64,000 nucleotides of DNA from Brucella rhizosphaerae (lineage in GTDB: Bacteria > Pseudomonadota > Alphaproteobacteria > Rhizobiales > Rhizobiaceae): contig NZ_NNRK01000029.1 of the NCBI RefSeq assembly GCF_002252475.1, positions 310,001 through 374,000 on the forward strand. The letters run 5' to 3'. Under the pieces are notes generated by a model. The model did no database searches. It was not told where the DNA came from and saw only the letters and a list, made by a program, of their open reading frames with translations. The position numbers and the translations under genes were made by a program. Shown here in pieces: positions 26,925 to 35,985 of the stretch (its first letter is position 1; every line of letters starts with the position of its first letter).

Positions 26925-27761
26925 TTGAACTGGCTGACGGACTATAAAATTCCAGTCGGGCCAACCGCAAAGTCGGTGGTCGATTGGCTCACGAACAATA
27001 TGGGCGGATTTTTCGATACGCTGGCTGCTATCATGCAGTGGCTCATCGATGGGTTGTTATATTTGCTGCAACTCCCCCATCCACTCGTCCTGATCGCCAT
27101 TTTCGCGGTGGTTGCCTGGTTCATACAGCGCCGCATATCAGTGGTTATCCTGACGATTATTGGATTTTTGTTCATCATCAATCAGGGTTATTGGGACGGT
27201 ACGCTCAAAACACTGACGCTGGTTCTGTCGGCTTGCTTTCTCTGCATGGCAATCGGCGTACCGCTCGGTATCGCAGCGGCCCATCGCCCCACCCTATATG
27301 CAGTTCTGCGGCCGATTCTCGATCTGATGCAGACGCTGCCGACCTTTGTGTATCTGATCCCGGCCATCGTATTTTTTGGAATTGGTATGGTTCCGGGTTT
27401 GCTCGCTACCGCGATCTTCGTGTTGCCCGCACCCGTGCGTCTTACCCATCTTGGCATCTCATCGACACCTTCCTCGCTGATCGAAGCGGGCGAAGCTTTC
27501 GGTGCGTCCCGTAGCCAGCTTCTCTGGAAGATCGAGCTCCCCTATGCCATGCCGCAGATTCTGGCTGGTCTCACTCAAACGATCATGTTGTCGCTCTCGA
27601 TGGTCGTGATTGCAGCACTTGTCGGGGCTGACGGGCTTGGCGTGCCTGTGGTTCGCGCACTCAACTCGGTCAACACCGCGCTGGGTTTTGAGTCGGGCTT
27701 CGTCATCGTCGTGGTCGCCATCGTGCTCGACCGCATCTTCCGCGCTGCACGAGACAAGTAG
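26925..27761 (+). CDS. choW: Choline ABC transporter, permease
   Basis: 278 residues, six or seven helices, with the binding-protein-dependent permease motif EAGEAFGASRSQLLWKIELP (EAA loop, residues 186-205). Translation starts at a TTG codon (26925): AGGAGA lies 8 bases upstream at 26911-26916, the protein MNWLTDYKIPVG fits ChoW/ProW N-termini, and the nearby ATG at 26918 is in another frame that stops after nine codons. A TTG start after an internal hairpin and repeat should lower its translation relative to choX. It pairs with ChoV to carry choline across the inner membrane. Confidence 0.92.
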   Translation: MNWLTDYKIPVGPTAKSVVDWLTNNMGGFFDTLAAIMQWLIDGLLYLLQLPHPLVLIAIFAVVAWFIQRRISVVILTIIGFLFIINQGYWDGTLKTLTLVLSACFLCMAIGVPLGIAAAHRPTLYAVLRPILDLMQTLPTFVYLIPAIVFFGIGMVPGLLATAIFVLPAPVRLTHLGISSTPSSLIEAGEAFGASRSQLLWKIELPYAMPQILAGLTQTIMLSLSMVVIAALVGADGLGVPVVRALNSVNTALGFESGFVIVVVAIVLDRIFRAARDK

Positions 27762-27772
27762 GGGATTCGGCT

Positions 27773-28822
27773 ATGACGATTATTGCAGTTGAAGACGTCA
27801 GCATCATTTTCGGCCAGAATGTCGATAATGCGCTCGAACTGGCGGATCGCGGCGCTTCGCGGTCTGAAATTCAGGCCGAAACCGACCTCGTTTTGGGCGT
27901 GCATGACTGCTCGCTCAATATTCAGGAAGGCGAAATACTGGTTCTGATGGGGCTCTCTGGCTCGGGAAAATCGACCCTCCTGCGCGCGATTAATCGGCTC
28001 AATCCGATTTCACGCGGCCGCGTGATAGTGCGCGATGGCGAGAAAACCATTGATGTGGGCAAGGCCGATCGGGGAACGATGCGGCATCTGCGAACAGAAC
28101 TGGTCTCAATGGTATTTCAGCAGTTCGGTCTTCTTCCATGGCGCACGGTCGAAGAAAATGTTGCTTTCGGGCTGGAAATCTCGGGCATGCGCAAGGAAGA
28201 GCGGCTTGCACAGGCACGCACTCAGCTTGAACTCGTTGGCCTGCAGGACTGGTCCAAACGCAAGGTGAGTGAACTTTCCGGCGGCATGCAGCAGCGTGTC
28301 GGCCTGGCAAGAGCCTTTGCAACCGGCGCGCCGATTCTGCTTATGGACGAGCCTTTCTCAGCACTCGACCCCCTTATCCGCACCCGCTTGCAGGATGAAC
28401 TTCTGGCTTTCCAGTCACGGCTCAAGAAGACCATTGTTTTCGTAAGCCACGATCTTGATGAAGCCATGAAGATTGGCAATCGAATTGCGATCATGGAAGG
28501 CGGACGGATTGTCCAGTGTGGTACACCGCAGGAAATCCTGTTGCAGCCGGCCGATCAATATGTTGCCGACTTCGTGGCACACATGAACCCGCTTGGTGTG
28601 TTGCGCGCCGGCGATATCATGACGCCGTTTGACCGAACCGCAGCACCTCGCCCTTTTGCAGCAACCGCTCGGCGCGAAACACTCATTCGCGACCTGATGG
28701 GCTCTATTGCAGACAGCAGCGGCGATGTGGGTATTGTCGAGAATGGCGCGGTCATCGGAAAGATTGCTGCCGACGACATCGTGCGGGCGCTTGCGTGGCA
28801 CCAGCAACGCGGACAGCACTAG
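27773..28822 (+). CDS. choV: Choline ABC transporter, ATP-binding protein
   Basis: 349 residues. Walker A MGLSGSGKSTLLRAINRLNP (about residue 60), Q-loop MVFQQFGLLPWRTV, signature ELSGGMQQRVGLARAFATGA (about 168) and Walker B ILLMDEPFSALDPLIRTRLQ. The N-terminal extension SIIFGQNVDNALELADRGAS is typical of the ChoV/ProV type. The C-terminus (about 280-349) has a single remaining CBS-like segment (GDVGIVENGAVIGKIAADDI), which in relatives senses ionic strength. It follows choW by 11 bases. Confidence 0.94.
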   Translation: MTIIAVEDVSIIFGQNVDNALELADRGASRSEIQAETDLVLGVHDCSLNIQEGEILVLMGLSGSGKSTLLRAINRLNPISRGRVIVRDGEKTIDVGKADRGTMRHLRTELVSMVFQQFGLLPWRTVEENVAFGLEISGMRKEERLAQARTQLELVGLQDWSKRKVSELSGGMQQRVGLARAFATGAPILLMDEPFSALDPLIRTRLQDELLAFQSRLKKTIVFVSHDLDEAMKIGNRIAIMEGGRIVQCGTPQEILLQPADQYVADFVAHMNPLGVLRAGDIMTPFDRTAAPRPFAATARRETLIRDLMGSIADSSGDVGIVENGAVIGKIAADDIVRALAWHQQRGQH

Positions 28823-28866
28823 AGCAGATCCCGAAAAGTGGGAACCGGCTTTGCAGAAGCTGCTTG
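28823..28866. repeat. RIME-like intergenic repeat
   Basis: AGAGCAGATCCCGAAAAGTG then GGAACCGGCTTTGCAGAAGC; immediately follows the choV stop codon. Confidence 0.6.
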
Positions 28867-28870
28867 AAAC

Positions 28871-28904
28871 CAAAAACGCCGCCTCAAAGGGCGGCGTTTT
28901 TTAT
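28871..28904. terminator. Bidirectional terminator, choV / dppF
   Basis: Stem AACGCCGCC (28875-28883) / GGCGGCGTT (28890-28898) with A-run before and TTTTTT after, between two convergent operons. Confidence 0.9.
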
Positions 28905-28920
28905 TATCAGGATAAAGGCT

Positions 28921-29772
28921 TTAAGCCTGAGCCGCAGCGCGTGCTGCGGCACGCGCTTCAACACGCGCACGGATCGCATCTACATCCGCGCGGGGCGTGG
29001 CTGCAAAAAGCTTCTTCGTGTAATCGTGCTGGGGATTGGTGAAAACCTCTTCCCGTGGCCCGTATTCAACCACCTCACCAAAATACATCACCATCACGTC
29101 GTCAGCGATGTAGCGCACGACCGAAAGATCGTGGCTGATGAACACATAGGTCAGACCGAACTCTTCCTGCAAATCCGCAAGAATATTGAGCACCTGAGCC
29201 TGCACCGAAAGATCAAGCGCCGATACCGGCTCATCAAGAATGAGCAGCTTCGGATTGAGCATCAATGCACGCGCAATAGCGATACGCTGACGCTGACCAC
29301 CCGAGAACATGTGCGGATAGCGATTAAAGTGCTCTTTGCCAAGGCCAACCTTCAACAGCATTTCCATCGCTTTTTCGCGACGCTCGGCAGCCGACATATT
29401 GGTGTTTAGCAGCAGAGGTTCCGCCAGCACATCGCCAATTTTCTGACGTGGATTGAGCGAGCCATACGGATTCTGGAAAACGATCTGCACCTTCTGGCGC
29501 ATCTCGGCTGTCAGTCCGTCACGAGCAATGTTCACATCCTGTCCACCGATCATCAGATCGCCAGATGTCTGCGGATCGATCATTGTCAGGATGCGAGCAA
29601 GGGTGGACTTACCACAACCCGATTCGCCGACGATGGCGAGTGTTTTGCCCTTTTCAACCTTGAAGCTCACACCTTTGACAGCATGAACGACTTTAGGCTT
29701 GCCGAAAAGACCGCCGCCAACATGGTAATCGCGCTTGATATCGCGCGCTTCGAGAACGATCTCGCTCATCAC
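28921..29772 (-). CDS. dppF: Dipeptide ABC transporter, ATP-binding protein DppF
   Basis: 283 residues. Walker [21 protein letters not shown], signature [20 protein letters not shown], Walker [21 protein letters not shown], and the oligopeptide-type C-terminus [20 protein letters not shown]. The N-terminus [20 protein letters not shown] matches the F-type subunit of Dpp/Opp systems. The C-terminus is Ala/Arg-rich. Its ATG overlaps the dppD stop by 4 bases (ATGA). It energises peptide uptake with DppD at the inner membrane. Confidence 0.93.
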   Translation of the reverse strand: MMSEIVLEARDIKRDYHVGGGLFGKPKVVHAVKGVSFKVEKGKTLAIVGESGCGKSTLARILTMIDPQTSGDLMIGGQDVNIARDGLTAEMRQKVQIVFQNPYGSLNPRQKIGDVLAEPLLLNTNMSAAERREKAMEMLLKVGLGKEHFNRYPHMFSGGQRQRIAIARALMLNPKLLILDEPVSALDLSVQAQVLNILADLQEEFGLTYVFISHDLSVVRYIADDVMVMYFGEVVEYGPREEVFTNPQHDYTKKLFAATPRADVDAIRARVEARAAARAAAQA

Positions 29773-30617
29773 GCTTCTCCTGCGGCACTATTTTGAAAAA
29801 CAAAGTCAGAAACCGTCGGCAAACGGTCACCGGTCGCATTTTCGGGCAGAGCCGAAAGAAGCGCACGCGTATAGGGGTGCTTTGGCGCAGTGAACAACGA
29901 CAACACGTCGGAGTCCTCCATCTTGTGCCCCTTATACTGCACAATCACCCGGTCCGCCGTTTCAGCAACAACGCCCATATCATGGGTGATCATGATCAAG
30001 CCCATGCCGTGTTCGACCTGAAGACGCATCAGCAGATCGAGAATCTGCTTCTGGATCGTCACATCGAGCGCAGTTGTCGGCTCATCGGCAATCAGCAACT
30101 TTGGTTTACAGGCAATCGCAATCGCGATCATGACGCGCTGGCACTGGCCACCGGACATCTGATGCGGAAAGCTCTTCAAGCGCTCGGCTGCATCGCGAAT
30201 ACCAACCAGTTCAAGCAATTCAATCGCCCGCGCACGGCTGGCTGAACCGTGAAGGCCCATATGACGATTGAGAACTTCCTCAAGCTGATAACCGACCGTG
30301 AAACACGGATTGAGGCTGGCAACCGGCTCCTGGAAGATCATCGAAATATCGCGTCCGATGATCTTGCGGCGTTCCTTGTCGGACATTCCCAACAGGTCTT
30401 TGCCGTCAAATGTCATGCTGTCGGCAGTGACGGTCGCAGTCTTGGGCAACAAGCCCATGACCGCAAGCATACCGACCGACTTGCCCGATCCCGACTCGCC
30501 AACAATTGCCAGCACTTCGCCCTTATCGACCGAGATATCGATACCGTCGACCGCCTTGAAAGGACCAGTCGAAGTGTCGAACGAAACCGTAAGGTTCTTG
30601 ATTTCAAGCAGAGCCAT
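29769..30617 (-). CDS. dppD: Dipeptide ABC transporter, ATP-binding protein DppD
   Basis: 282 residues. Walker [22 protein letters not shown]-loop [20 protein letters not shown], signature [20 protein letters not shown] and Walker [21 protein letters not shown]. The D-type C-terminal tail follows ([20 protein letters not shown]). It starts 3 bases after dppC and overlaps dppF. The SGGQCQR signature has Cys where Gln or Arg is more common, likely harmless. Confidence 0.93.
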   Translation of the reverse strand: MALLEIKNLTVSFDTSTGPFKAVDGIDISVDKGEVLAIVGESGSGKSVGMLAVMGLLPKTATVTADSMTFDGKDLLGMSDKERRKIIGRDISMIFQEPVASLNPCFTVGYQLEEVLNRHMGLHGSASRARAIELLELVGIRDAAERLKSFPHQMSGGQCQRVMIAIAIACKPKLLIADEPTTALDVTIQKQILDLLMRLQVEHGMGLIMITHDMGVVAETADRVIVQYKGHKMEDSDVLSLFTAPKHPYTRALLSALPENATGDRLPTVSDFVFQNSAAGEA

Positions 30618-30620
30618 CGA

Positions 30621-31529
30621 TCAGCTCCTCTTCAGTTTCGGGTCAAGCGCATCGCGCAGACCATCGCCGATCAGATTGATCGCGAGAACAGTGATCAGGA
30701 TTGCGATACCCGGGAAGGTCACGACCCACCAAGCACGCATGATGAATTCGCGGGCCTCAGCAAGCATCGTGCCCCATTCAGGTGTCGGGGGCTGTGCACC
30801 CATACCAAGGAAGCCAAGAGCTGCAACGTCAAGAATGGCGTTGGAGAACGACATCGTGGCCTGAACGACCAATGGCGCAAGGCAGTTTGGCAAAATGGTC
30901 TTGAACATCAGACGCAGTTTGCTTGCACCGGCGAGCTTCGCTGCGGTCACATATTCGCGTTCCTTTTCAGCCATCACAGCTGCGCGGGTCAGGCGTGAAA
31001 AGTGTGGAAGCAGAACAAGCGTGATCGCAAGAACGGCATTGATGAGGCCAGGTCCGAGAATCGCAACCAGAACCAGTGCCAGCAAGAGCGATGGAAACGC
31101 CAGAATGACATCCATGATACGCATGAAGACCGTATCAACACCACCGCCGAAATAACCGGAAATAAGGCCGATAGTGATGCCAATGCACATCGAAATGATG
31201 ACGATGACAAAACCGACAAGCAGCGAATACTGAGCGCCATAGATCAGGCGAGACAGCATATCGCGACCGACAGCATCTGTACCGAGAAGGAACTGGGTGT
31301 TGCCACCCTGCTCCCAGAATGGAGGCACCAGCATGAAATCGCGGAACTGCTCCGAAGGATTGTGTGGAGCGATAACAGGCGCAAGAATTGCCACAACGAC
31401 AAGCGCCATGAATACAAAAAGACCGATGACAGCGCCACGATTGACGCTGAAATAGAACCAGAAGTCTTTCAAAGCACGGATTTTCCCGACTTCGCTCACG
31501 GCTTCCGGCTGAATTGCTGAGTGTGTCAT
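30621..31529 (-). CDS. dppC: Dipeptide ABC transporter, permease DppC
   Basis: 302 residues. One N-terminal helix (GAVIGLFVFMALVVVAILAP), then the family sequence GTDAVGRDMLSRLIYGAQYS, five more helices, and the coupling motif REYVTAAKLAGASKLRLMFK (EAA loop). The C-terminus AINLIGDGLRDALDPKLKRS is diagnostic of DppC/OppC. Second permease of the importer; 7 bases separate it from dppB. Confidence 0.94.
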   Translation of the reverse strand: MTHSAIQPEAVSEVGKIRALKDFWFYFSVNRGAVIGLFVFMALVVVAILAPVIAPHNPSEQFRDFMLVPPFWEQGGNTQFLLGTDAVGRDMLSRLIYGAQYSLLVGFVIVIISMCIGITIGLISGYFGGGVDTVFMRIMDVILAFPSLLLALVLVAILGPGLINAVLAITLVLLPHFSRLTRAAVMAEKEREYVTAAKLAGASKLRLMFKTILPNCLAPLVVQATMSFSNAILDVAALGFLGMGAQPPTPEWGTMLAEAREFIMRAWWVVTFPGIAILITVLAINLIGDGLRDALDPKLKRS

Positions 31530-31536
31530 GATACCC

Positions 31537-32544
31537 TCACTTATGCCGGATACGCGGATTGATCAGGCCGTAAAGCAGATCGACGATCAGGTTCACGATC
31601 ATGATAATGAACGCAATGATCAGCAATCCGCTCTGAACGACCGGATAGTCGCGACGCGAAATGGAATCGAGCATCCATTTGCCAATTCCGGGCCATGAGA
31701 AGATGGTTTCCGTCAGGATAGCACCCGCCATCAACACACCGACCTGAAGGCCGATCGTGGTAATAACCGGGATCATCGCATTGCGCAGCGCATGCAGACC
31801 AATGACACGGCGAACCGGCAAGCCCTTTGCGCGTGCTGTACGGACATAATCTTCACCGAGAACTTCAAGCATCGCCGAACGTGTCTGACGTGCAATCACC
31901 GCAAGCGGGATTGTTGCAAGCACGATGGTCGGCAGGATGAGATGCGAGGCGGCAGAGGCGAATGCGCCCTTTTGCCCCGACAGCAAACTGTCGATCAGCA
32001 TGAAGCCCGTGACTGACGGGAAGTAATAAAGCAATGAGATGCGGCCTGAAACCGGTGTCCACTGCATTGTGCCTGAGAAAAAGATGATCAGCAGCAACGC
32101 CCACCAGAAAATAGGCATCGAATAGCCGACGAGCGAGATGCCCATCAGACCCTGATCGAACCATGAACCGCGCTTCACAGCTGCGATAACGCCCGCTGGG
32201 ATGCCGACAAGAATGGCGACAATGATCGCACAGACAGCAAGCTCAATCGTTGCCGGGAACAGAGCGAAGAATTCCACCAGCACCGGCTTCTTCGTTACCA
32301 GAGACTGGCCGAAATCACCGTGCAGAAGGTTCCAGACATAATTGAGATATTGCTCCCAAAGCGGACGGTCAAATCCGAGCTGGGCCAATAGCTGCGCATG
32401 GCGCTCGGGGCTGACGCCGCGTTCACCTGCCATCAATAGCACCGGGTCGCCCGGCAATACGCGGACGAAGGCGAATGCAACGATCGTGATGCCGATAAAG
32501 GTCGGCACCAGATAGAGGAGTTTGTTTAAAATAAAACGAAACAT
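31537..32544 (-). CDS. dppB: Dipeptide ABC transporter, permease DppB
   Basis: 335 residues, six helices. N-terminus MFRFILNKLLYLVPTFIGIT, family motif AFVRVLPGDPVLLMAGERGV, RPLWEQYLNYVWNLLHGDFG, coupling loop EDYVRTARAKGLPVRRVIGL and C-terminus VNLIVDLLYGLINPRIRHK are all DppB-typical. ATG 32544 is chosen over a start 12 codons upstream because that one lies inside the strong dppA-dppB hairpin, and GGAG precedes 32544 at a usable distance. Confidence 0.94.
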   Translation of the reverse strand: MFRFILNKLLYLVPTFIGITIVAFAFVRVLPGDPVLLMAGERGVSPERHAQLLAQLGFDRPLWEQYLNYVWNLLHGDFGQSLVTKKPVLVEFFALFPATIELAVCAIIVAILVGIPAGVIAAVKRGSWFDQGLMGISLVGYSMPIFWWALLLIIFFSGTMQWTPVSGRISLLYYFPSVTGFMLIDSLLSGQKGAFASAASHLILPTIVLATIPLAVIARQTRSAMLEVLGEDYVRTARAKGLPVRRVIGLHALRNAMIPVITTIGLQVGVLMAGAILTETIFSWPGIGKWMLDSISRRDYPVVQSGLLIIAFIIMIVNLIVDLLYGLINPRIRHK

Positions 32545-32557
32545 ACAAAAACTCCGA

Positions 32558-32586
32558 CCGGGTGTGGAGGAAACCTCCACACCCGG
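32558..32586 (-). terminator. Strong hairpin between dppA and dppB
   Basis: Perfect 13-bp stem CCGGGTGTGGAGG (32558-32570) / CCTCCACACCCGG (32574-32586) with an AAA loop. It falls 19 bases after the dppA stop and before the dppB ribosome binding site. No clean U-run follows on the minus transcript (GAGTTTTTG is 6 bases away), so partial termination or 3' stabilisation of dppA mRNA is likely. Confidence 0.75.
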
Positions 32587-32605
32587 CCGCTGGTGTTGTC
32601 AGATT

Positions 32606-34201
32606 TTACTCGGAGATATCGACATCTTCGAAGCGATAATCACCAAGCGGGCTCTGCTTGAAGCCCGTAACCTTAGCAGACATCGGCACGAAAACGGTCG
32701 AATGCGCAATGGTGTTCCAAGGAGCCTGCTCCTTGAAGATCACCTGAGCTTCTTCGTAAAGCTTGACGCGTTCTTCATGGTTGGTCGAAACCTTTGCCTT
32801 CTGGATCAGGTCTTCGAACGGCTTGTAGCACCACTGTGCACGGTTGTTTGAACCAAGACCAGCGCAACCGAGCAGCGTACCGAGGAAGTTATCCGGATCA
32901 CCATTGTCGCCCGTCCAACCGAGAATGACAGCGCCGTCGCGATCCTTTTCGCCCGACTTCTTGAGGTATTCACCCCATTCCATCGAAACGATTTCAGCAT
33001 TGACGCCAACCTTGGCAAAATCCGACTGCATGAGTTCAGCAGTACGACGTGCGTTTGGCATATAAGGACGGCTGACAGGCATAGCCCAGAGCTTCATCTT
33101 GAGATCCTTGACGCCCGCGGCTTCGAGAGCCGCCTTGGCAGCATCTGGATCGTACTCGTCGTCCTTGATCTTGTCGTTGTAGCTCCACATTGTCGGCGGG
33201 ATCGGGTTTTTGGCAACCTGTCCCTGACCCTGGAATACTGCATCAACAATTGCCTGCTTGTTTACAGCCTGGTTGAGGGCCTTGCGCACTTCCGGCTTGT
33301 CGTATGGCGGAACGAGCGTGTTGTAAGCGAAGTAAGCAATGTTCAGACCAGCCTGCTCATCAACCTTGAGATTCTTGTCGGCCTGAAGTTCCTTGATATC
33401 TGCTGGAGCAGGATAGGACATCAGGTGACATTCGCCAGCCTTGAGCTTCTGCGCGCGGACGGCAGGATCGGTCGTGATTGCGAAAACCAGATCATCGATC
33501 TTCGGCTTGTCGCCCCAATAGTTTTCATTGGCCTTGAAACGAACGACGGCGTCCTTCTGGTAAGCCACGAACTGGAAAGGACCAGTGCCAACTGGAACCT
33601 GATTGAGATCACTCTGCTTGCCGTCAGCTGCGAGCTTGTCGGTGTATTCCTTCGAGATGATCGAAGCGAAAGGCATAGAGATGTTGGCGAGGAAGGCAGC
33701 TTCCGAACGGTTCAGAATGAACTTAACGGTGTTGTCGTCAACCTTCTGAATTTCCTTGATGAGAGAGCCCATTTCCATCGAATCGAAATATTCGTAGGAA
33801 ATGCCAGCCGTATATTCGTGCCAAGGATTTTCCTTGTTGCCCATGCGGTCGAAGGAAAGGATCACATCGTCAGCGTTGAAATCACGGGTCGGTGTGAAAT
33901 AATCGCTCGAATGAAACTTGACGCCCTTGCGCAGATGGAAGGTGTATTCCTTGCCGTCTTCCGAAACTTCCCAGCTTTCTGCAAGACCGGGCACAACTTC
34001 TGTTGTGCCGTTCTTGAATTCTGCAAGACGGTTATAGACCGGATGCGCAGACGCATCGAACGTGTCACCGCCGGTATAAGCTGCTGGATCGAAACCCTCA
34101 GGAGAGGCTGGCGAGCAATATACAAAGGTCTTTGCCGATGCCGCGCCGCTCATCAGAGCGACGACTGCCGTTGCCGCCAGAAGTGTTTTATAGAATTTCA
34201 T
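32606..34201 (-). CDS. dppA: Dipeptide ABC transporter, periplasmic binding protein DppA
   Basis: 531 residues. Signal peptide [20 protein letters not shown] with cleavage after ASA. Mature part has the SBP family 5 pattern: [60 protein letters not shown], and [20 protein letters not shown], which matches DppA of enteric bacteria and is known there for dipeptide (and heme) binding. GGAGG lies upstream of the ATG. The gene is bracketed by hairpins: TTGCGCGC / GCGCGCAA in the 5' leader (34229-34251) and a 13-bp stem after the stop. Confidence 0.95.
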   Translation of the reverse strand: MKFYKTLLAATAVVALMSGAASAKTFVYCSPASPEGFDPAAYTGGDTFDASAHPVYNRLAEFKNGTTEVVPGLAESWEVSEDGKEYTFHLRKGVKFHSSDYFTPTRDFNADDVILSFDRMGNKENPWHEYTAGISYEYFDSMEMGSLIKEIQKVDDNTVKFILNRSEAAFLANISMPFASIISKEYTDKLAADGKQSDLNQVPVGTGPFQFVAYQKDAVVRFKANENYWGDKPKIDDLVFAITTDPAVRAQKLKAGECHLMSYPAPADIKELQADKNLKVDEQAGLNIAYFAYNTLVPPYDKPEVRKALNQAVNKQAIVDAVFQGQGQVAKNPIPPTMWSYNDKIKDDEYDPDAAKAALEAAGVKDLKMKLWAMPVSRPYMPNARRTAELMQSDFAKVGVNAEIVSMEWGEYLKKSGEKDRDGAVILGWTGDNGDPDNFLGTLLGCAGLGSNNRAQWCYKPFEDLIQKAKVSTNHEERVKLYEEAQVIFKEQAPWNTIAHSTVFVPMSAKVTGFKQSPLGDYRFEDVDISE

Positions 34202-34661
34202 TTAGTGCCCGCCTCCACGGAAATAATATTGCGCGCACCCTAAGCGCGCAACCAGGCCTTATCGAAACGCTTGCCTTGTCACAATGCAAGCGCAATTTTT
34301 AGAATCCAGTCATATTCTCAACCGATTTTGCCCAGAATTATTAGATTCATATTCCACTGAGAGGGTATGTTTTAGAAAATTGCGCTAAATGCCACATAAT
34401 TATAATAATCTTCGCGCTTAAAATATATGCAAAACCACGCGCTCATTTAGTATGGCGAGGTATAGGCGCGTGGCCAGAATCCTCCCATTTCCTCGTTTCC
34501 ATTGTGTCAGAAGTTGGTGATTGCTATGGGCTGACGATCCAAGAATGTGTTCCAGTCATATTGCACCGCGCTGTGGAAAAACTAAATCGATATGGCGCTA
34601 TACTCTTTCAGCCTACCCAGCTATGAACCGCAGAATTCTCATCATATTCGAGCCTGTGTTC
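34202..34661. other. Regulatory region dppA / HugZ-like gene
   Basis: 460 bases, divergent promoter region. Near dppA is an 8-bp perfect hairpin TTGCGCGC (34229-34236) / GCGCGCAA (34244-34251) in the leader. The middle (34300-34450) is very AT-rich. No gene is supported; an upstream extension of the HugZ-like frame (from 34521) is open but looks non-coding. Confidence 0.5.
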
Positions 34662-35411
34662 ATGTCCGAAGACAAGAATCCCATTCGACCGACTACTCCG
34701 GAAGCAATTCAGCTGGCCAAAACGCTGATGCGTACCTCTCGCTATGGTGCAATCGCCGTACTCGATCCACTAACGGGAAGACCACTGGCCAGTCGCGTAG
34801 CTGTTGCCACAGACGCCGATGGAACACCTATTATTCTTGTGTCGGGACTGGCAGCTCATACGCCGGGTTTGATCGCCAATCCCGCCTGCTCACTGTTATT
34901 AGGAGAAGCAGGAAAAGGAGACCCTCTTGCACACCCTCGCATCACACTTCATTGTCAGACGCTCAAAATTGAACGCCTCTCAACCGACTATCCTCAAACA
35001 CGACGGCGCTATCTGAACCATAATTCCAAGGGTGCCTTGTATGTCGATTTGGGTGATTTCGTATTCTTCAAACTGATTGTAGAATCAGCCAGCCTCAATG
35101 GTGGCTTTGGCAAAGCCTTCAATCTGGGCCGTGACGACCTTATAAATACGCCGGAAATTGCGGAAAACATTGCCTCGTCTGAACAAGACGTCATTGATGG
35201 CCTCAACAGCAATTACGAAGGCGAAATCGGCCGCTATGCGAAACGCCATAATCATGCGGCATCCGGCCGGTGGAAAATAACAAGCATCGATCGCGATGGC
35301 TTCAATCTGTCGAGCGGTGATCACATCACTCGTTCTCATTTTCCAGCACAGGCCGATTCTGGCGATAACGCACTGGAAATGCTGACAGGCTTGCTCAAAA
35401 CCGACAGCTGA
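34662..35411 (+). CDS. HugZ-like PNPOx-fold protein with DUF2470 domain
   Basis: 249 residues. N-terminal split-barrel flavin/heme fold: AIQLAKTLMRTSRYGAIAVL, PLASRVAVATDADGTPIILV, SGLAAHTPGLIANPACSLLL and HPRITLHCQTLKIE, as in HugZ-type heme oxygenases. The C-terminal DUF2470 part (about 170-249) is present, but the usual heme-ligand stretch HMNxDHxxA is replaced by GLNSNYEGEIGRYA, with both His absent. It may therefore bind flavin or act on another substrate instead of degrading heme. The start at 34662 (MSEDKNPIRP) is the ATG closest to the fold; an ATG at 34623 cannot be excluded. Confidence 0.8.
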   Translation: MSEDKNPIRPTTPEAIQLAKTLMRTSRYGAIAVLDPLTGRPLASRVAVATDADGTPIILVSGLAAHTPGLIANPACSLLLGEAGKGDPLAHPRITLHCQTLKIERLSTDYPQTRRRYLNHNSKGALYVDLGDFVFFKLIVESASLNGGFGKAFNLGRDDLINTPEIAENIASSEQDVIDGLNSNYEGEIGRYAKRHNHAASGRWKITSIDRDGFNLSSGDHITRSHFPAQADSGDNALEMLTGLLKTDS

Positions 35412-35450
35412 AACAAAACTCCGATAGTTTTGGGACAAATTTATAGTTTT

Positions 35451-35466
35451 TTTAGTTGGTAAATAT
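35451..35466 (+). promoter_or_regulatory. Possible NolR-type operator
   Basis: TTTAG, nine bases, then AT: this fits the published NolR recognition form (A/T)TTAG-N9-A(T/A). It lies about 110 bases upstream of the ArsR/NolR-like gene and may be an autoregulatory site. The consensus is short and the region AT-rich, so a chance match is possible. Confidence 0.35.
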
Positions 35467-35577
35467 AAGCAACCCCTTTTCAATTTCTCCGTATAGTATT
35501 AATTTTGGGATGCCTTCGACAAATGTTACGTGGGCATTTTTTTAACCTAATGCTGTCTTACGGGGGTATGACTGCAA

Positions 35578-35925
35578 ATGACGAATGAACATAATTTTTT
35601 TGATTTGATAGAAAACGTAGATCAAGCGGCTGATTTTCTTTCAGCTCTTGCTAACAACAAAAGACTACTTATTTTGTGCAAGTTACTTCACAATGAAATG
35701 TCTGTTGGTGCTTTAGCAAAGGCGATTGATCTTAGCCAATCAGCATTATCTCAGCACCTCGCAAAACTACGGGCACTTGATCTCGTATCCACGCGACGTG
35801 ATGCGCAAACAATTTATTATATGGTATCTTCACCCCACATTGAGTTGATGTTGTCTACGCTTTCAAGTCTCTATATGAGTCCTGTTTCGCGTCGACGTGA
35901 AATGGCGGCGGTCATACATCAGTAA
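35578..35925 (+). CDS. ArsR/NolR-like transcriptional regulator
   Basis: 115 residues, winged-helix ArsR type: AADFLSALANNKRLLILCKL (first helices), MSVGALAKAIDLSQSALSQH (recognition helix) and LAKLRALDLVSTRRDAQTIY (wing). The stretch LSQSALSQHLAKLR and VSTRRDAQTIYYMVSS closely recalls NolR of Sinorhizobium, a global repressor of nodulation and growth-phase genes. The Cys-based metal sites of ArsR/SmtB (ELCVC) are absent: the corresponding part reads KLLHNEMS, so it is not expected to sense metals. The gene is richer in A and T than its neighbours. It ends 28 bases before the TrmH gene. Confidence 0.87.
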   Translation: MTNEHNFFDLIENVDQAADFLSALANNKRLLILCKLLHNEMSVGALAKAIDLSQSALSQHLAKLRALDLVSTRRDAQTIYYMVSSPHIELMLSTLSSLYMSPVSRRREMAAVIHQ

Positions 35926-35943
35926 CGCACATCCATGAGGCAT

Positions 35944-35985
35944 ACGTCGTGCGATGAAGGAAGAACAAACCGGATCGCACGACGT
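35944..35985 (+). promoter_or_regulatory. 12-bp inverted repeat over the TrmH start codon
   Basis: Arms ACGTCGTGCGAT (35944-35955) and ATCGCACGACGT (35974-35985) are perfect complements with an 18-base loop holding GAAGGAAG. The ATG (35954-35956) is partly inside the left arm. In RNA this would mask the start codon. Confidence 0.6.

Noticed and set aside
33425..34243. 272-codon open frame opposite dppA
   Set aside because: Antisense shadow of dppA; no ribosome binding site or family pattern.
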